From Morella rubra (Eukaryota; Streptophyta; Magnoliopsida; Fagales; Myricaceae): a DNA stretch of 64,000 bases. The translations under genes were made by a program, and so were the position numbers. Shown piece after piece: positions 27,186-40,600 of this stretch (position 1 is the stretch's first letter; every line of letters starts with the position of its first letter). Below the pieces are notes generated by a model. It ran no database searches and was not told the DNA's origin. It worked only from the letters and a program-made list of their open reading frames with translations. The stretch lies in the NCBI GenBank assembly GCA_003952965.2, contig CM025855.1:20064768-20128767 (forward strand), given 5' to 3'.

Positions 27186-30100
27186 ACTCTAGCTATTAGT
27201 CCTAGTTCTCTTCTTTTTTACTTCTTTGCATTTATTCAAGTTTGAAACATCCTAAATATATAAGAAAGTAATATCCTTTTATATCTTTACCAAGCCCTAC
27301 AACCCATCAAAACATAACCTACAGCAAGCAACCAAAAGACTGTCGAAAAACATTGTCACACAGCCACAGAACAGCCCCTAGTCTTGGCTTCTTCATTTTA
27401 TTGTTAACTCATATTCAACCCCTTTGTTTCACTTTGCAAACCCTCTAAAACTTTAACGTATTACCATCTGTCAGCCACCAATAAATCAGCCCTAATCAGC
27501 ATGAAATATTTTCTTTGCTGCTTCCCCATGTCAAACCCCTCTCCCTCATATCCAAACCATATTCCTTGACTTACAGTTGAATCAAGGAATATTTCTTTCT
27601 GCACTTCATATAAGAATAACTCTTCAATTTGCTTACAGTTGAATAAAGAAGTAGTTCAACCCTCATGTGGCATTTCTGGCTGAAAGCAGAAAAATGAGCA
27701 AGTGATGCCCCTTAAAAGGAAGCAACTTTCCTGTCCTCCATGAGTAATTACAAGCTCGTTCAACTAATGGCATCCGAAACATCAAAAACAAATTCGCTAA
27801 CACATTGGCTTTCTGACAGGCCGCCAAACCCAATAATCCTAGGCTACATAGACATCGTCGCGGTATAGTATAGCTAGCTGTATTTGGGGATATCAGCTAA
27901 TAGGGGATCACCACCTCCCGTCCAAATTCCAACCATGTACCCACGTTTTTTACCACCAAGGACAAACAAGTAACGTCTCACTTTTCCTCTTCCCCTTATC
28001 CTCTCTCCTTTTAACTCCTTCTGTTATTATTGAAAATTAACACCAATATTACTGCTTTATGTCTAACTACCTCTTGCAATCACTCCTCATTCTACCCCCA
28101 TTATTTGACCGAGCATAAAAAAACCTTATATGTACTTAAAAATTATAAAATTGATTATACAAAGAAAAAGCTATTATATGATTGAATATGCAAAGACAAA
28201 TTACTATAATACATTTTCAATGGAATAACTGTTGGATTTTTGATCCTTGAGTTTTCCTCCATTTTCGAAATATCATTGGAGTAGGTTTGATCTTGTGTAC
28301 ATTCATGGAGTCCTAGGATAGATTTGGGATCGCCGGGTGTGCTTAACACTTGAGATGTCGCTCTTTAATCGTTGCTTTCGTATTGAGTCTAAGGAATTCC
28401 ACGTGAGGATTAGTGCGAAGGGTGATCTTCTATTCTCAGAATGGAGTTCGCGGTCTGTGAATGTGATTCACATGGGAAAGTATGGAGCTGTGTGGATGGT
28501 TAATATGTCTGATAAACTGATGGTGGCTTCTACTGCGGTAGACTTTGCTTCTAAATTCAACGAGTCTAGGCGTGGCTTTCTGGCACAAAGATGTTGTAAC
28601 AAAGGTGGTCGTTACATTGCGGTTGTTGAATATGGAGGGAGAAGGAAGGTGGGGGCCGTGCTGGTGCCGGAAGGCAAACATGGCCATGGGTGGCAGATCT
28701 TGAACCGAGTTTTTCTTGAGGCAGTGTCCTGTTTTCGCTCTGCGAGTCTCTCAGTGAATCGGGTGGAGTCTTCTCGCATTCGGCCAGAAGATTCTTTTGC
28801 TAAGGTGGTGTTGGCTCCGGCGGTGGTGCACGATGACGGTGGGAGGTCCAGTGCCCCTGTTCAAAATTCACGGGTTGCTGACACTTCGAACAATGTACAT
28901 GCAACAGAGGAGAAAGCTGAGGAGGGAAAGTGTCCCGCTGGTTTGTCGGAAAGAGAGGCGTTGTCTCTTAATGGTGTTGATTTGGGGAAACAGGTTATGA
29001 GCCTGCGAAAGGAGGTGGACCGGCTTGCCTCTCTTTTACGTCAACAGTGCCAGGGTGGATTTTCCTTTCCCGACTTAAGCTGTAGTGTATGTGGTTTTAC
29101 ATTAAAAGCCCAGAAAGCCAGGGCCCATTCTCAGTGTCAGTTCCTTGGGCGTGAGTTTGGGCTGCCATGTGGGGGCCCAAATTATGGTGCGGGAGATTTG
29201 GGCGTGAGTCTGGGGAAGGCGTTGGGTCGGGCTGAGGAGGACCTGGAGATGCCTTGTGTTGGTCCGGGGGGGTCGACGGTATCACCGTTGCTCACGGAGG
29301 CACGGGTGGGTTGCTCCAACAGCTCCGGCGCTCATGCAGAGGTGGCGCCGGAGTTGTCTGTGGTGGTCGGCAGTATCACCTCTGGCTCGCCGGCGCTGGA
29401 GTGTGCCGTTGGTGGCCAGCTGTTGGAGTCGGCGTGCGTGGGTCTTCTGCAAATCCCATCGTCGCTGCAGCCTGTGTCGGTCGGAGACCTACCCACTGGC
29501 TCGCCGGCGCCGGAGCTTCCTTCTGGTGGTCAGTTGCAGGGGCCGGAGGGCATGCCTTTATTGACGCCGGAGGATCTCGGTGTTAAGGAGGCTCAGTTTT
29601 CCCCAGGTCAGGAACTAGTGGAGGAGTTGGGTCATCTTTCTCTCCCCAAGTGACCAACTTTTATTCTCGGAAGAAATCGATCGATGGGGTTCAGCAGGGG
29701 GATTGAGGTCCCTGTTGGGATGGGTGATAATGGGCATGCGATGACAGATTGTGATAATCTTGTGAGTGCAAAGGGGTGTGCAAACCTTTATGTCATGTTG
29801 TTTGTGCTGATGGGGTGATGGTTGACCATGGCAGTATGGTGGAGGAGGATTTGTCTATTCAGCGTTGTGAGCAGGGAGGGAAATTCTTACAGGTGGGTAG
29901 TGGTAGTGGGAAATCTATATGGGAACCTTTGCAGATACAGTATCCGGATTATGGGAGGGGAGAACTATCTACTTGGGTGTTGCAAATGGTTCTTCCTTTC
30001 GTCATATGGTGGGGATTTCGTGTGAGGGGTATGAGAGTGAGTTGTTGGATTTGTTTGTGGCCTTGGAAAGGGATAGGGGTTCGGTGGGTAGTTTCTCACC

Positions 30101-33100
30101 AACTCGTTCGGGAGGTAAGATGATGCGGGAGTTGAAAGGGTTAAAGTCTAGTATTAATTATGATGGAGGGGATGCTTCGTCTAGGCGTAATAGAAAGGGT
30201 GGGCGGGCTCCTTTATTTGTTAATGAAGCCAAAAATTTTGAGTTGGAATGTCAGGGGTCTTAATGATAGGGTTAAGTGTAGTAGGATTGGTAATTTGATT
30301 CGGGGTTGGAAACCTGATTTAGTTTGTTTCAGGAGACTAAGATTGGGATGATCTCGAGAGCAGTGGTGAGGGCTTTATGGGGGGGTCCTCATGTGAAGTG
30401 GAGTAGTGTCCCGGCTGATGGTGCTTCTGGTGGTATTCTTATCGTGTGGGATTCTCGTGTCTTAGAGGCGGTGGATTTTTGTGTTGGGGTACTCCATTTC
30501 GGTTAGCTTCAAAAATGTGGATGATGGGATCCAGTGGGCTTTTTCAGGGATTTACGGTCCTAATGATGATTCTCATAGGAGACTTTTATGGGATGAGTTG
30601 TCGGGAGTGTTCTCGTGGTGGATCTTCCGTGGTGTATTGGTGGTGATTTTAACGTCTCTCGTTTTCCTAGTGAGAGGACAGGATTGGGGGGGTTAGTAGA
30701 GCTATGGATGATTTTACCGACTTTATTTCAGATTGTGGATTATTGGATCTTCCGTTGTCTGGGGGCTCGTATACTTGGTCTAATGGTCGGGCATCTCAAT
30801 CTTGGTCTCGGATTGATCGGTTCCTTTTTAGTATGGATTGGGAGATGTTGTATCCGGAGGTCGTCCAGCGTCGTTTGCCTCGTATGTATTCTGATCACTT
30901 CCCTATTATGTTAGAGAGTGATACTTTTGGTAGAGGGAAAAGCCGTTTCGCTTTGAGAATATGTGGTTGAAGGAGGAGGGTTTTGTGGAGCGTGTTAGGG
31001 TGGTGGAGTAGTTATGAGTTTTCGGGGTCCCCTAGTTTTGTGCTTAATTTGAAATTGAAGGCCCTGAAGGGTGATCTTAAAGTTTGGAATCGGGAGGTCT
31101 TTGGTGTTATTCACATTCGCAAGTTGAGATTGTTTAGCGAGTTATCTACATTGGAAGGATGGATGAGGAAGGGGGTCTAGATGAGGCGGGTTTGGAGAGG
31201 AAGTTAGTAATTAATCGGGAATTAGATTGTTTGCTTGATTTGGAAGAAGTTAGTTGGAGACAGAAATCTCGAGCTTTGTGGCTTAAGGAGGGGGATAAAT
31301 GCACCAAATTTTTTCATCGTGTTGCCAATTCGAATCGGAGAATTAATTCCATTTCTCATTTGGTGGTTGAGGGTGTCGAGGTGGAGGATCCTAAGGATAT
31401 TTCTGACCACATTGTTCATTTTTATTCCTCCTTGTATACAGAACCTTATTTGTGGCGTCCCATGTTGGATGATTTGGAGTTTGACACTATTTCTGAGGAG
31501 GAGGCTGAATGTCTGGAAAGGCCTTTTGAGGCGGAGGAGGTGTATGGGGTGGTTAGTGGTTTAAATGGGGATAAAGCTCCGGGCCCGGACGGTTTCTCTA
31601 TGGCTTTTTATCAAACTTGTTGGGATGTCATTAAGGAGGATGTGCTCTCTGTATTCAATGAGTTTGCTAGATGTGGCCAGTTTGTCCGAAGTATGAATTC
31701 ATCTTTCATTGTTCTTATACCTAAGAAGCCGGGAGCTGTTGAGCTGAAAGATTTCGTCCTATTAGTCTGGTGGGAGGTGTTTACAAAATTTTGTCTAAGG
31801 TGTTGGCTAATCGGTTGAAACTTGTGTTATCTACAATTATCTCCTCTCAGAATGCTTTTGTGAGGGGCCGACAGATTTTGGACTCGGTGTTGATTGCAAA
31901 TGAATGTCTTGATTCTCGGTTGAGGTCCAATGAACCGGGTATGTTGTGTAAATTGGACATCCAGAAAGCTTATGACCATGTGAATTGGCAGTTTTTGCTC
32001 TATATGTTGAGGCGTTGTGGTTTTGGGGAAAAATGGTGTCGTTGGATACAATTTTGCATCTCTTCTGTTAAATTTTCGGTGCTTGTTAATGGATCGCCTG
32101 AGGGGTTTTTTGGTAGTACTCGGGGTTTACGCCAAGGAGATCCTCATTTCTCCTCTTTTATTTGTTATTGTCATGGAAGCCTTCTCTCGCATGATGGAAA
32201 AGTTAGTTTCTAATGGGATGATCACTGGGTTTAAGGTGGGAGGTGTTAGTGGTGAAGGTATTGGTGTTTCCCATTTATTGTTTGCTGATGATACTCTTGT
32301 TATGTGTGGGGCGGATGTGGAGCAGTTTAGAAACTTTCGATGTTTATTATTGTGTTTTGAGGCAGTTTCGGGCTTGAAAGTCAATCTCTCTAAGTCGGAG
32401 GTGATTCCGATTGGGAATGTTACTAATGTGCCAGAATTGGCTTCGATTTTGGGGTGTAGAATTTCTGCTTTACCAATTACTTATTTGGGTCTTCCTTTGG
32501 GAGCTAGATCTAAAAGTGTGCATATTTGGGATGGTATTTTGGAGAGGATGGCTAGGCGTTTGGCTGGATGGAAGAGCATGTATCTTTCTAAAGGTGGTCG
32601 GGTGACGTTGATTAAATCTACCCTCTCTAGCTTACCTACTTATTTCTTATCTCTTTTTCCCATTCCTTCCTCTGTGGCTTCTAGAATTGAGAATTACAAA
32701 GGAACTTTCTTTGGGGTAGTGAGTTGGGAGGTCACAAATTTCACCTCTGAATTGGGGGAAGGTTTGCTCTCCCATTCCCTCTGGGGGGTTGGGTCTTCGG
32801 AGATTGTTGGTGTTTAACAAAGCTTTATTCGGGAAATGGCTCTGGCGCTTTGCCAATGAAAGGGATAGTTTATGGAGGATTATTGTTGCAGCTAAGTTTG
32901 GCACAATGGTGGGAGATTGGTCAACTTTGCCTTCTCGAGGAACTTATGGGGTGAGTTTGTGGAAGCATATTCGTAGGGATGGGATTGTTTTGCTACGTAT
33001 ACTCGGTTGGTGGTGGGTAATGGGTGTAGGGTGCGGTTTTGGCATGATGTTTGGTGTGGTGATAGTCCTCTTCGTTGTTTGTTTCCCGTTGTGTTCTCTT

Positions 33101-36100
33101 TGGCTCGGTGTAAGGATGGGCTGGTAGTGGACTATTTGTCGACTGATAATCTTTCTTCAGCTTGGGAGATTCAGTTCTTGAGGTCTGCCAATGATTGGGA
33201 ATTGCAGAATTTACAGCTTTCTATTCTACGATTTACGCTATGGTAATTCGTCGCGATAGTGAGGATCGTTTGTTTTGGATGGGAGATAAGGATGGTGTTT
33301 TCACTGTTAGAGATTTTTACGTCTCTATTTCTGGTGGTGCTTCTCAGTTGTTCCCTTGGCGAGGGGTTGGCGGACTAAGGTTCCTATGAGAATTTCGTTC
33401 TTCGTTTGGGAGGCTGCGCATTCTCGAAATTTGACAATTGATAATCTTCGGCGGCGTGGAGTTTATGTTACGGATTGGTGCTATTTATGTAAGAGGGATA
33501 GTGAGTCCGTCGACCATGTTTTATTGCACTGCTCTATGGCTAGGTCGCTTTGGGCTTATGTTTTCGTATTTCTAATCTCATTGGGTAATGCCGCCCAGGT
33601 GTTTGATGTGTTGTTTTGTTGGGAAGGAAGTTTAGGGATCCTGTGGCTACGGCAATTTGGAATATGGTTCCATCTTGTGTTTGGTGGTGTCTTTGGAGGG
33701 AGCGCAATATTCGTTGTTTTGAGGATCTGGCCTCATCGTTAGTTCATTTGCAGGGTGTTCTTATGCACTCTCTTTTTTGTTGGGTTTCTGCTATGTGGGG
33801 GGGTCGCTTTCTAGATTTTCCAGATTTTCTTAGCTTCTTTGTTTGTATGCTTTAAGTGTTCTCAGTACAATCTTTGTACTGTTTTCACTCTTTATTATTT
33901 CTAATATTGATCTTGCTTATCAAAAAAAAAAAAATGATTGAATATGCAAAGAAAAAACTATTATATGATTGAATAATTGATCCACATTGGCTTTCACTTA
34001 TAGAAAATACTTATATATTACGTGAAGAGTCAGAAACCACTTTGAATATGTATAAATACTAAGTTACAATTACACAGTTACAAAGAATGTACAAAAAGAA
34101 AGAACATAAACGTTCTTTGTTCTCAGTGTTAGTACATTTCTTAGTTTCTTGACCTAAAACTTATTTACGAACCAATGAGAGCTAGAGAAAAAGTGAAGAG
34201 AGAGATATTTGAATGAATTTTTTTATGTTTTTGTAATGAAAAGAGATTATTTGATGAGAAGAGAAAAATTATATTATAGCTATTTTATTAGACCAAAATT
34301 TTGAGATGGTCAAAATTTTGGGATGCAAACAACACCTAACAGTTGTAACAATAAGATGAAAACAAGACATCTCAATCATTTCAAAAACAAGAAAGCATTT
34401 AAATTTTTTGGTCATTTAACTATGGCTAAAATGGCACTTCTTCCGATCAATGTCAATCAAGTTATCGAATTCATTGATACTCTCCTATAATATGAAGAGT
34501 TGTCACCTTACTATCTTGTAATTGGCAATTCCTTGATGGCATCTCACGACACCGGAATCAAAGCTCATAACTAGCATCCACGGTACTACAACTTAGGGCT
34601 ATTCAAAGCCACTGGTAAAAAATCCAGTAGAATCGGCACTAGCACCGATACCAGCACCGGGTTCTCGGTACCCAGCCTAACCAGTGCCGGTGGCCTATAT
34701 ATTGAAAAACTCGAGGGTTTTACTGGTTCCTGATTTACCGAGTACCGGTAAAACCGGGTGTAAAACAGCCCTCTTCTAGTTTCCCGATTCCTCTCCTAGA
34801 ATTTCCTAAACGTCGTTGAAAGCTTGGCCATTGACGAGGAGGTTGAGATAGTCCAGAGATCGTACGTTGCTGAAGGCTTGGCCATTCCGTCGCTGAAGGC
34901 TTGGTCATTGTGTTTCTCTTTGTGTGTATATGAGTTAGTGTGCGTCCGCACGTCTCAAAGGGAGAGATGGAAGGAGAGGGAGACAAACAGAGGAGTTAAT
35001 AGATGGTGGTGCAAGAAAAATATGAAGACATTGAAGAGGATTGGGTTCGTTTGCTCCTCTTCTCGTTGATGCTATTGAGTTGAGTGTGTTTTTGTGAGAT
35101 TCTGTGTCAAATGGAGCAATGCGAGTGTGTTCTGTCAGGAGGGGGGTCATGGGTGTCTTATGTCAATGATATTTTCAGTGTGTGTGTGAGAGAGCAATAT
35201 GGGTGGTTGTTCTGGGCGGCTGAGGTATTTAAAAACAAAAAAGAGAAATCTAATATAAATGGAATAATTATTGACAACTAAACAAAGATGGGAGGAGAAG
35301 AAATGATGGGAGAGGTTAATTATTATTTTATTTTACTTCTCTGTTAAATAAACTTCTCTGTTAAATAAAGAATTGATAAGATACTTATGTTTTCATTAAC
35401 CGGTTTATTCTATTGCTCTCTGTTAAGTAAAGAATTGATATGATACTTATGTTTTCAATAACCGGTTTACTATTGCTAATATGTGCTTCTTCCGCTCTTT
35501 GAATTTTGATATTGATGAAGATTGTTGGTTACTTTGACTACTAGGTGGGATGGTGAGGGTGTATGATTATTGATTTTGAATTTTATAAGTTTAGATTTGA
35601 TTGATATGTGATCAATGTTCTCTAAGTTTATTGATTTTGGATTTTATTAGTTTGGACTTTAGATTCTCATCTTATCTTTTAAGATGTTCTCTAATTTTAT
35701 TGATTTTGGATTTCATTAGTTTAGATTTTATTGATATGTGATCAATGGACCAAAAGAAAAAAGAAAAAAAAAATACATTAGGCTAACTGCGTAAAATGTT
35801 AAAAAAAATAGCTCAATATAAATGTAGGTTAACCGGAAACCGCCACCGCTAAGGGTCGGTTTTTGCCCTTAACGGTGTAGGTGGCAATTATTTGAAAATC
35901 GGGCTAAAACCGACACCTACACCGGGTTTGAACAGCCCTACTATAACTTTATAAGCGTCTGCATGCAGAAGTTAACATGAACAAATCCATGCACTAAGAT
36001 AGATAAAAGGGCAAAGATTTGTTTTTCTAAGGTACTTAAACATATTTTTTTCAACGCCCTCAACAATCAGAAAAACCACAAGCTATAGATGCACTATAAA

Positions 36101-37636
36101 CATTTATGCAAACTACAATATGTAAAAAGAATAAAAACTGCTGAGACAAGCTTTTCCTAATGATAATAAAACTGTGAGAAAACTAATTAATAGCAACCTG
36201 AGGAGATGACACAATTGTAAGCAAGCATGGGAATAAAACAGGTACTAGCGCTGTCACTGTTTTATCGTCCAAGTCTCCAAAGAGAAGAGCTAAGCACCTT
36301 AGAGCACCATGCACTACAAAAAGTGAGACAATGTGGATTCTTAGAAACCAAATGCATCAACCACACTTACCCAAAAAAAGAAGCTTCAAACACCACCACT
36401 GTAGAACAGGCTTAAGAAACAATCATAAAAGCAGTTCAAGCACGTTCACACACTGAATAACGAAGTGGCAATCTGAATGAGATTACTCATCAACTGACTT
36501 CCACCCATGTGAAAATCATTCCACCATTCAAGTGTTTTCAACATTTTTAGCAGCACAAAGGGAAAATTATAATGCATGTATTTATGGCTTAGAAAAAGGG
36601 CAACCAGTAACATTTTTCCACTATAAAGCATGCTAAAATTGTTGATATCTCATTTGATGTTTGTCCAGATCTTGTTTAACACCTTTGGCTCGTATACAAC
36701 CTATGACTTTTGTACCCCAAGCATTTACTAACCACTGAGAAATAGATCATTCCTTCCAAATGTGGCCATAATAATGGATCAGCATCTCCAAACAATAAAC
36801 ATGACAACCAAGGAGTGGACTTCAGCTGCACTCTAAAGCCGACATCTTCTAAGCTTCAGCAATGCATTTTTTTTTTCTTTTAAGTAGTAATACATCTCTA
36901 AAGATAGGTATGCATAAGGCACCCACAGAAATGGTGAAAGGGCATAAAAAGCAATAGAAAAAATTCAAAAAACAAAACCTAAAACCTAAAACTGAAATCA
37001 TCACCAGAATCTTATCTAAGAACGAAGCCAAAGAACTAAAAGAAGAATGAATGAAAACCCAATTAAACAAAGCCATGAAAAGGAATGTTGATCCATGGTT
37101 TAGGTCTTCATAAGCCCTACCTCTACTCTTCAACCAGATACTCCATACCCAATAGGATACAACCATTTTTTTTTTCAAGCAACTAACTCTTGTGTACTTC
37201 ATTATCACCTGTGCATGCACATGAGGACCAAATCAAAACTAAATTCTCACATCGCGCTCGTGCAAATCAGAAATAAAAAATACAACTCTTCCTCTTTGAC
37301 AGAAAAGGAAAAGAAAAGGGAGCTTTAGCATAAAAACTGATCTTCTCAAGAAGCACTCTCAGCCAAACCAAAAACCTCCAAGTACACTATCTTCCTATAT
37401 CCACACTCTCTAATACATCATAAAACTTTTTAATTAGTAACAAAAGAGATAGTTGAAAATGGCAGATCTGTACTTTTTCTAAACATAACAAGCTTGTAAA
37501 AATAAGTGGAGATGCCAAAGCATACAGGAAGCACACAAAGGTGTCTCCGGAAAACTAAAATAACAAATAATAGAACAAAAGAAGAGAAATTGCCAAACGT
37601 GTAAAAGGAGGAGACACTTCACTTAAAGAGACAAAG

Positions 37637-37683
<47 letters not shown>

Positions 37684-40600
37684 CAGCACTTAAATGAAAT
37701 CCGTAGAAAATTCCTGATGAAAATGGTTCAACAATAAGCCTAGAAATTAGAAAATGATAAAAACACGCTACAGGATGTGTATACAGAAACAACAACCCTA
37801 ACAAATGAACTAGAATGTCTTTAGAAGAACTAGCACATTAGTGTTTTTATTTCAAGTTTTTCATGTTTTTATTTTCTATATTCCTTTTACTGGCAGAATA
37901 TCTTTCAACACAGCATACAAAGTAGCCAATGAAACTAACATAAAGTTCTTTAAACGCTCTACACTTTTGTACCATTATCTGCTATAAGAAAGTTCTCGCC
38001 AATTTAAATAAAGGGATTAAGTCCTATGAAAAAAAAAAAATCAAAAAAACAACCCACGAACAAAAAGGGCAAAACTGAAATTGTCATCAGGATGAGTGGA
38101 ATATGAATGTATGAAAGACTCACCACCATTCATATTATTTTTATCACTTATCAACTTCAGCAGGAATGGCAATAAGTCAGGCCAATTCTCTGGCCAGTCA
38201 TAGACTGCAATGGATGCTACAGCCATACTAATTGCCGTGCAAATTTTTCTCTGAGAGTCATCCAATGACATCAAAAGAAGTTTGCGTATAACTGCCTGAT
38301 AATGCAATTATAATTTCATCAGATATATACAAAAGAAAAGGATACTAAAAATCAAATTATTAATGAGACTAATACTAGATCAGGATAATAACAGATAAGA
38401 ATTATCTATAAATTATAGACCATTAACTGTTACAAAATAACCACACAAATTCAGAATAGATAATGGGCACATATATTTGCTTCCAAGCACATATATATGT
38501 TCGGCCAGGGACAAAGCTAGGGTGCTTCAGAAAAATCACAAAATATATATGGGGATATTGGTATTTTTAAAATATTGTCCCCAAAAATCCCTTCAAGCCC
38601 TCAAAAATGCTTTCTTGCCCTGAGGCCCTGAGCAATGTTCCTGACTTCATCTCTGCATTTTTAATTTTACAAGATGAAGCTCAATGTAGCACTACTTATG
38701 TCATTGACAACATACCATTTATGGAAATAGTCAATATTCTTACTGTGAGCCTACAATCAGAAACCTCGATACTCGTGTGGGAAATGGGATGCATAGGTGA
38801 TGTTCAGTAAGAAGAAAAATTCACCATTTTGAGCGAACATTTTGAAAGCAAAAAAATTCATAACCAAACATCCAAACTACAAAAAATTCAACACGAACTC
38901 TAACACCTTTACACACAAACTCCAATACATTTTCAAAAAAAATTCAATTAAATCTTCTCTCTCTATACCCTTTTTCACCAAACTCCAATATTTTTTATTA
39001 AAAAATTTATCAAATTTTCTCTCTACACTTTTTTTAACAAACTCCAATAAAAATCAATTTACAATCAAATATCTTTAAAAAAAATTCACCAACTTTTTAC
39101 AAAACCAATAAAACTCCAATCTACCTAAATATTCACCACTATAAGTTTCTACATATTTTGAGGATTTTTTGCAACCGAACTCACCTTAGAAAATGAAGCG
39201 TTTCTTTGAAATCCCACAAAAGTCACGCAAAATAAAATATAAAATGAGAGACCCAAAGTAATGACAAGATGACTTATAACTATGAACCTATAAGGTATCG
39301 TACATGGTGGATTACAATATAACGAAAAATTAAAAGTGGATAGAGTATGGATCAGAATATAATCAACATGTCTCATGTTCCACAATACACTGAATAAAGT
39401 GATCCCAACTAACACATGATCAACCTCACACACAGAATGGTTATCCAACAACATTAAACATGGTCCAACCTTATTCTGTGTTTCAAAACAAAAATTCTGA
39501 CACTCAACCTCCATATTTTTAGAGAGTAATCCATCTTAATATCTAGCACAACCAGGAGCAATGCGGTAAGCTCCAGTTCAACATGACATAGTATCAGATC
39601 ATGCTAGGTTTTGTGATGTCGAGAAACAAATAAGAGCATAGCATTCTGGGTGCTGCCATGCACCAGTGCACATGCTACGGTAGCATTCCAAAGTAAAATT
39701 GATCTTCACTGGAAATCACTCACTTTTTTGTGCTTTAAGTCAAGAAACAAACTTAAGATTTGTGACTGTCTAAATGACAATTGCAGTGCAGACAACAAGT
39801 AGAATTACCTCTGGGGATAAATAAATAAAAACGATTGAAAGCTCGAAGAAAATGAACAAGAAAGTAGAGAAATAATACAAAAAACATGGCAAAACTAATG
39901 CGCAATTATATAGGGAACTCTATATATGTAACACATAAAATCCACATCTGATGATTAATTTCTAGGATTACAGTGAGGGATAACTTCAATCTTTACACAA
40001 GGGGGAATTTTCTTTACCCGGATGTAAACTCATCGTTTTCCCCAGAAACAATCTGCTCGCTCTAACCCATTCGATCCTAGAAACACTAGTCAAGCTGCCC
40101 CCCCCTCCCCCCCCCACCTTCTTTTTGTCCCCAACCATCAGTGTCACTTCACCATGATTAGAGAACATCAGAGGTTACATGGATCCAAAAGCCCCACATT
40201 GGTTGTATGCTATGTGGGACTAGACTCTAAAAATGATTCCAGAGAGCTCTACTTATATATTGGCTCTTTCCAGGTATAAAGTAAATGTCGCTGAAACTTC
40301 TCCAGCTAGTGACAATTTAAGCATTAGGGGTCGTTCATACCTTAAACTTGCCTTTAGAAATCCCCTCAGGCCACAAAGCTTTTGATATGCTTCTGCTGTA
40401 CTTATGTGATGGGTATTTTACTTTGGATCTGATTTGTTGTCCACCAAATATTATGCTATGAATATCGTCAATTGATGTGGAGAAATTTTCATAAAGGAAA
40501 ACAAAACATACACTTTAGATAAAGATGTACTTAGATTAATATTAAGCCAATGATTTCATATAAAATTATTTGCACCGATAACTTAGAAATCAAAATCCTT

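Larger units (their letters stand above)
28197..33933 (+). mobile_element. Near full-length L1-type LINE
   Basis: The element is 5.7 kb with two ORFs in order, a poly(A) tail at 33,922-33,933 after CTTGCTTATC, and a perfect 19-bp target duplication (ATGATTGAATATGCAAAGA) at 28,178-28,196 and 33,934-33,952. ORF1 is open and ORF2 has several frameshifts. It lies antisense to the importin gene in intron 5. Its 3' end and protein match the truncated LINEs at 15.9 and 24.0 kb, so all three are one family. Confidence 0.93.

Noticed and set aside
36849..37220. A 123-codon minus-strand frame in importin intron 4
   Set aside because: There is no recognisable domain, AT-rich composition throughout and no splice context; it is probably chance or repeat-derived.
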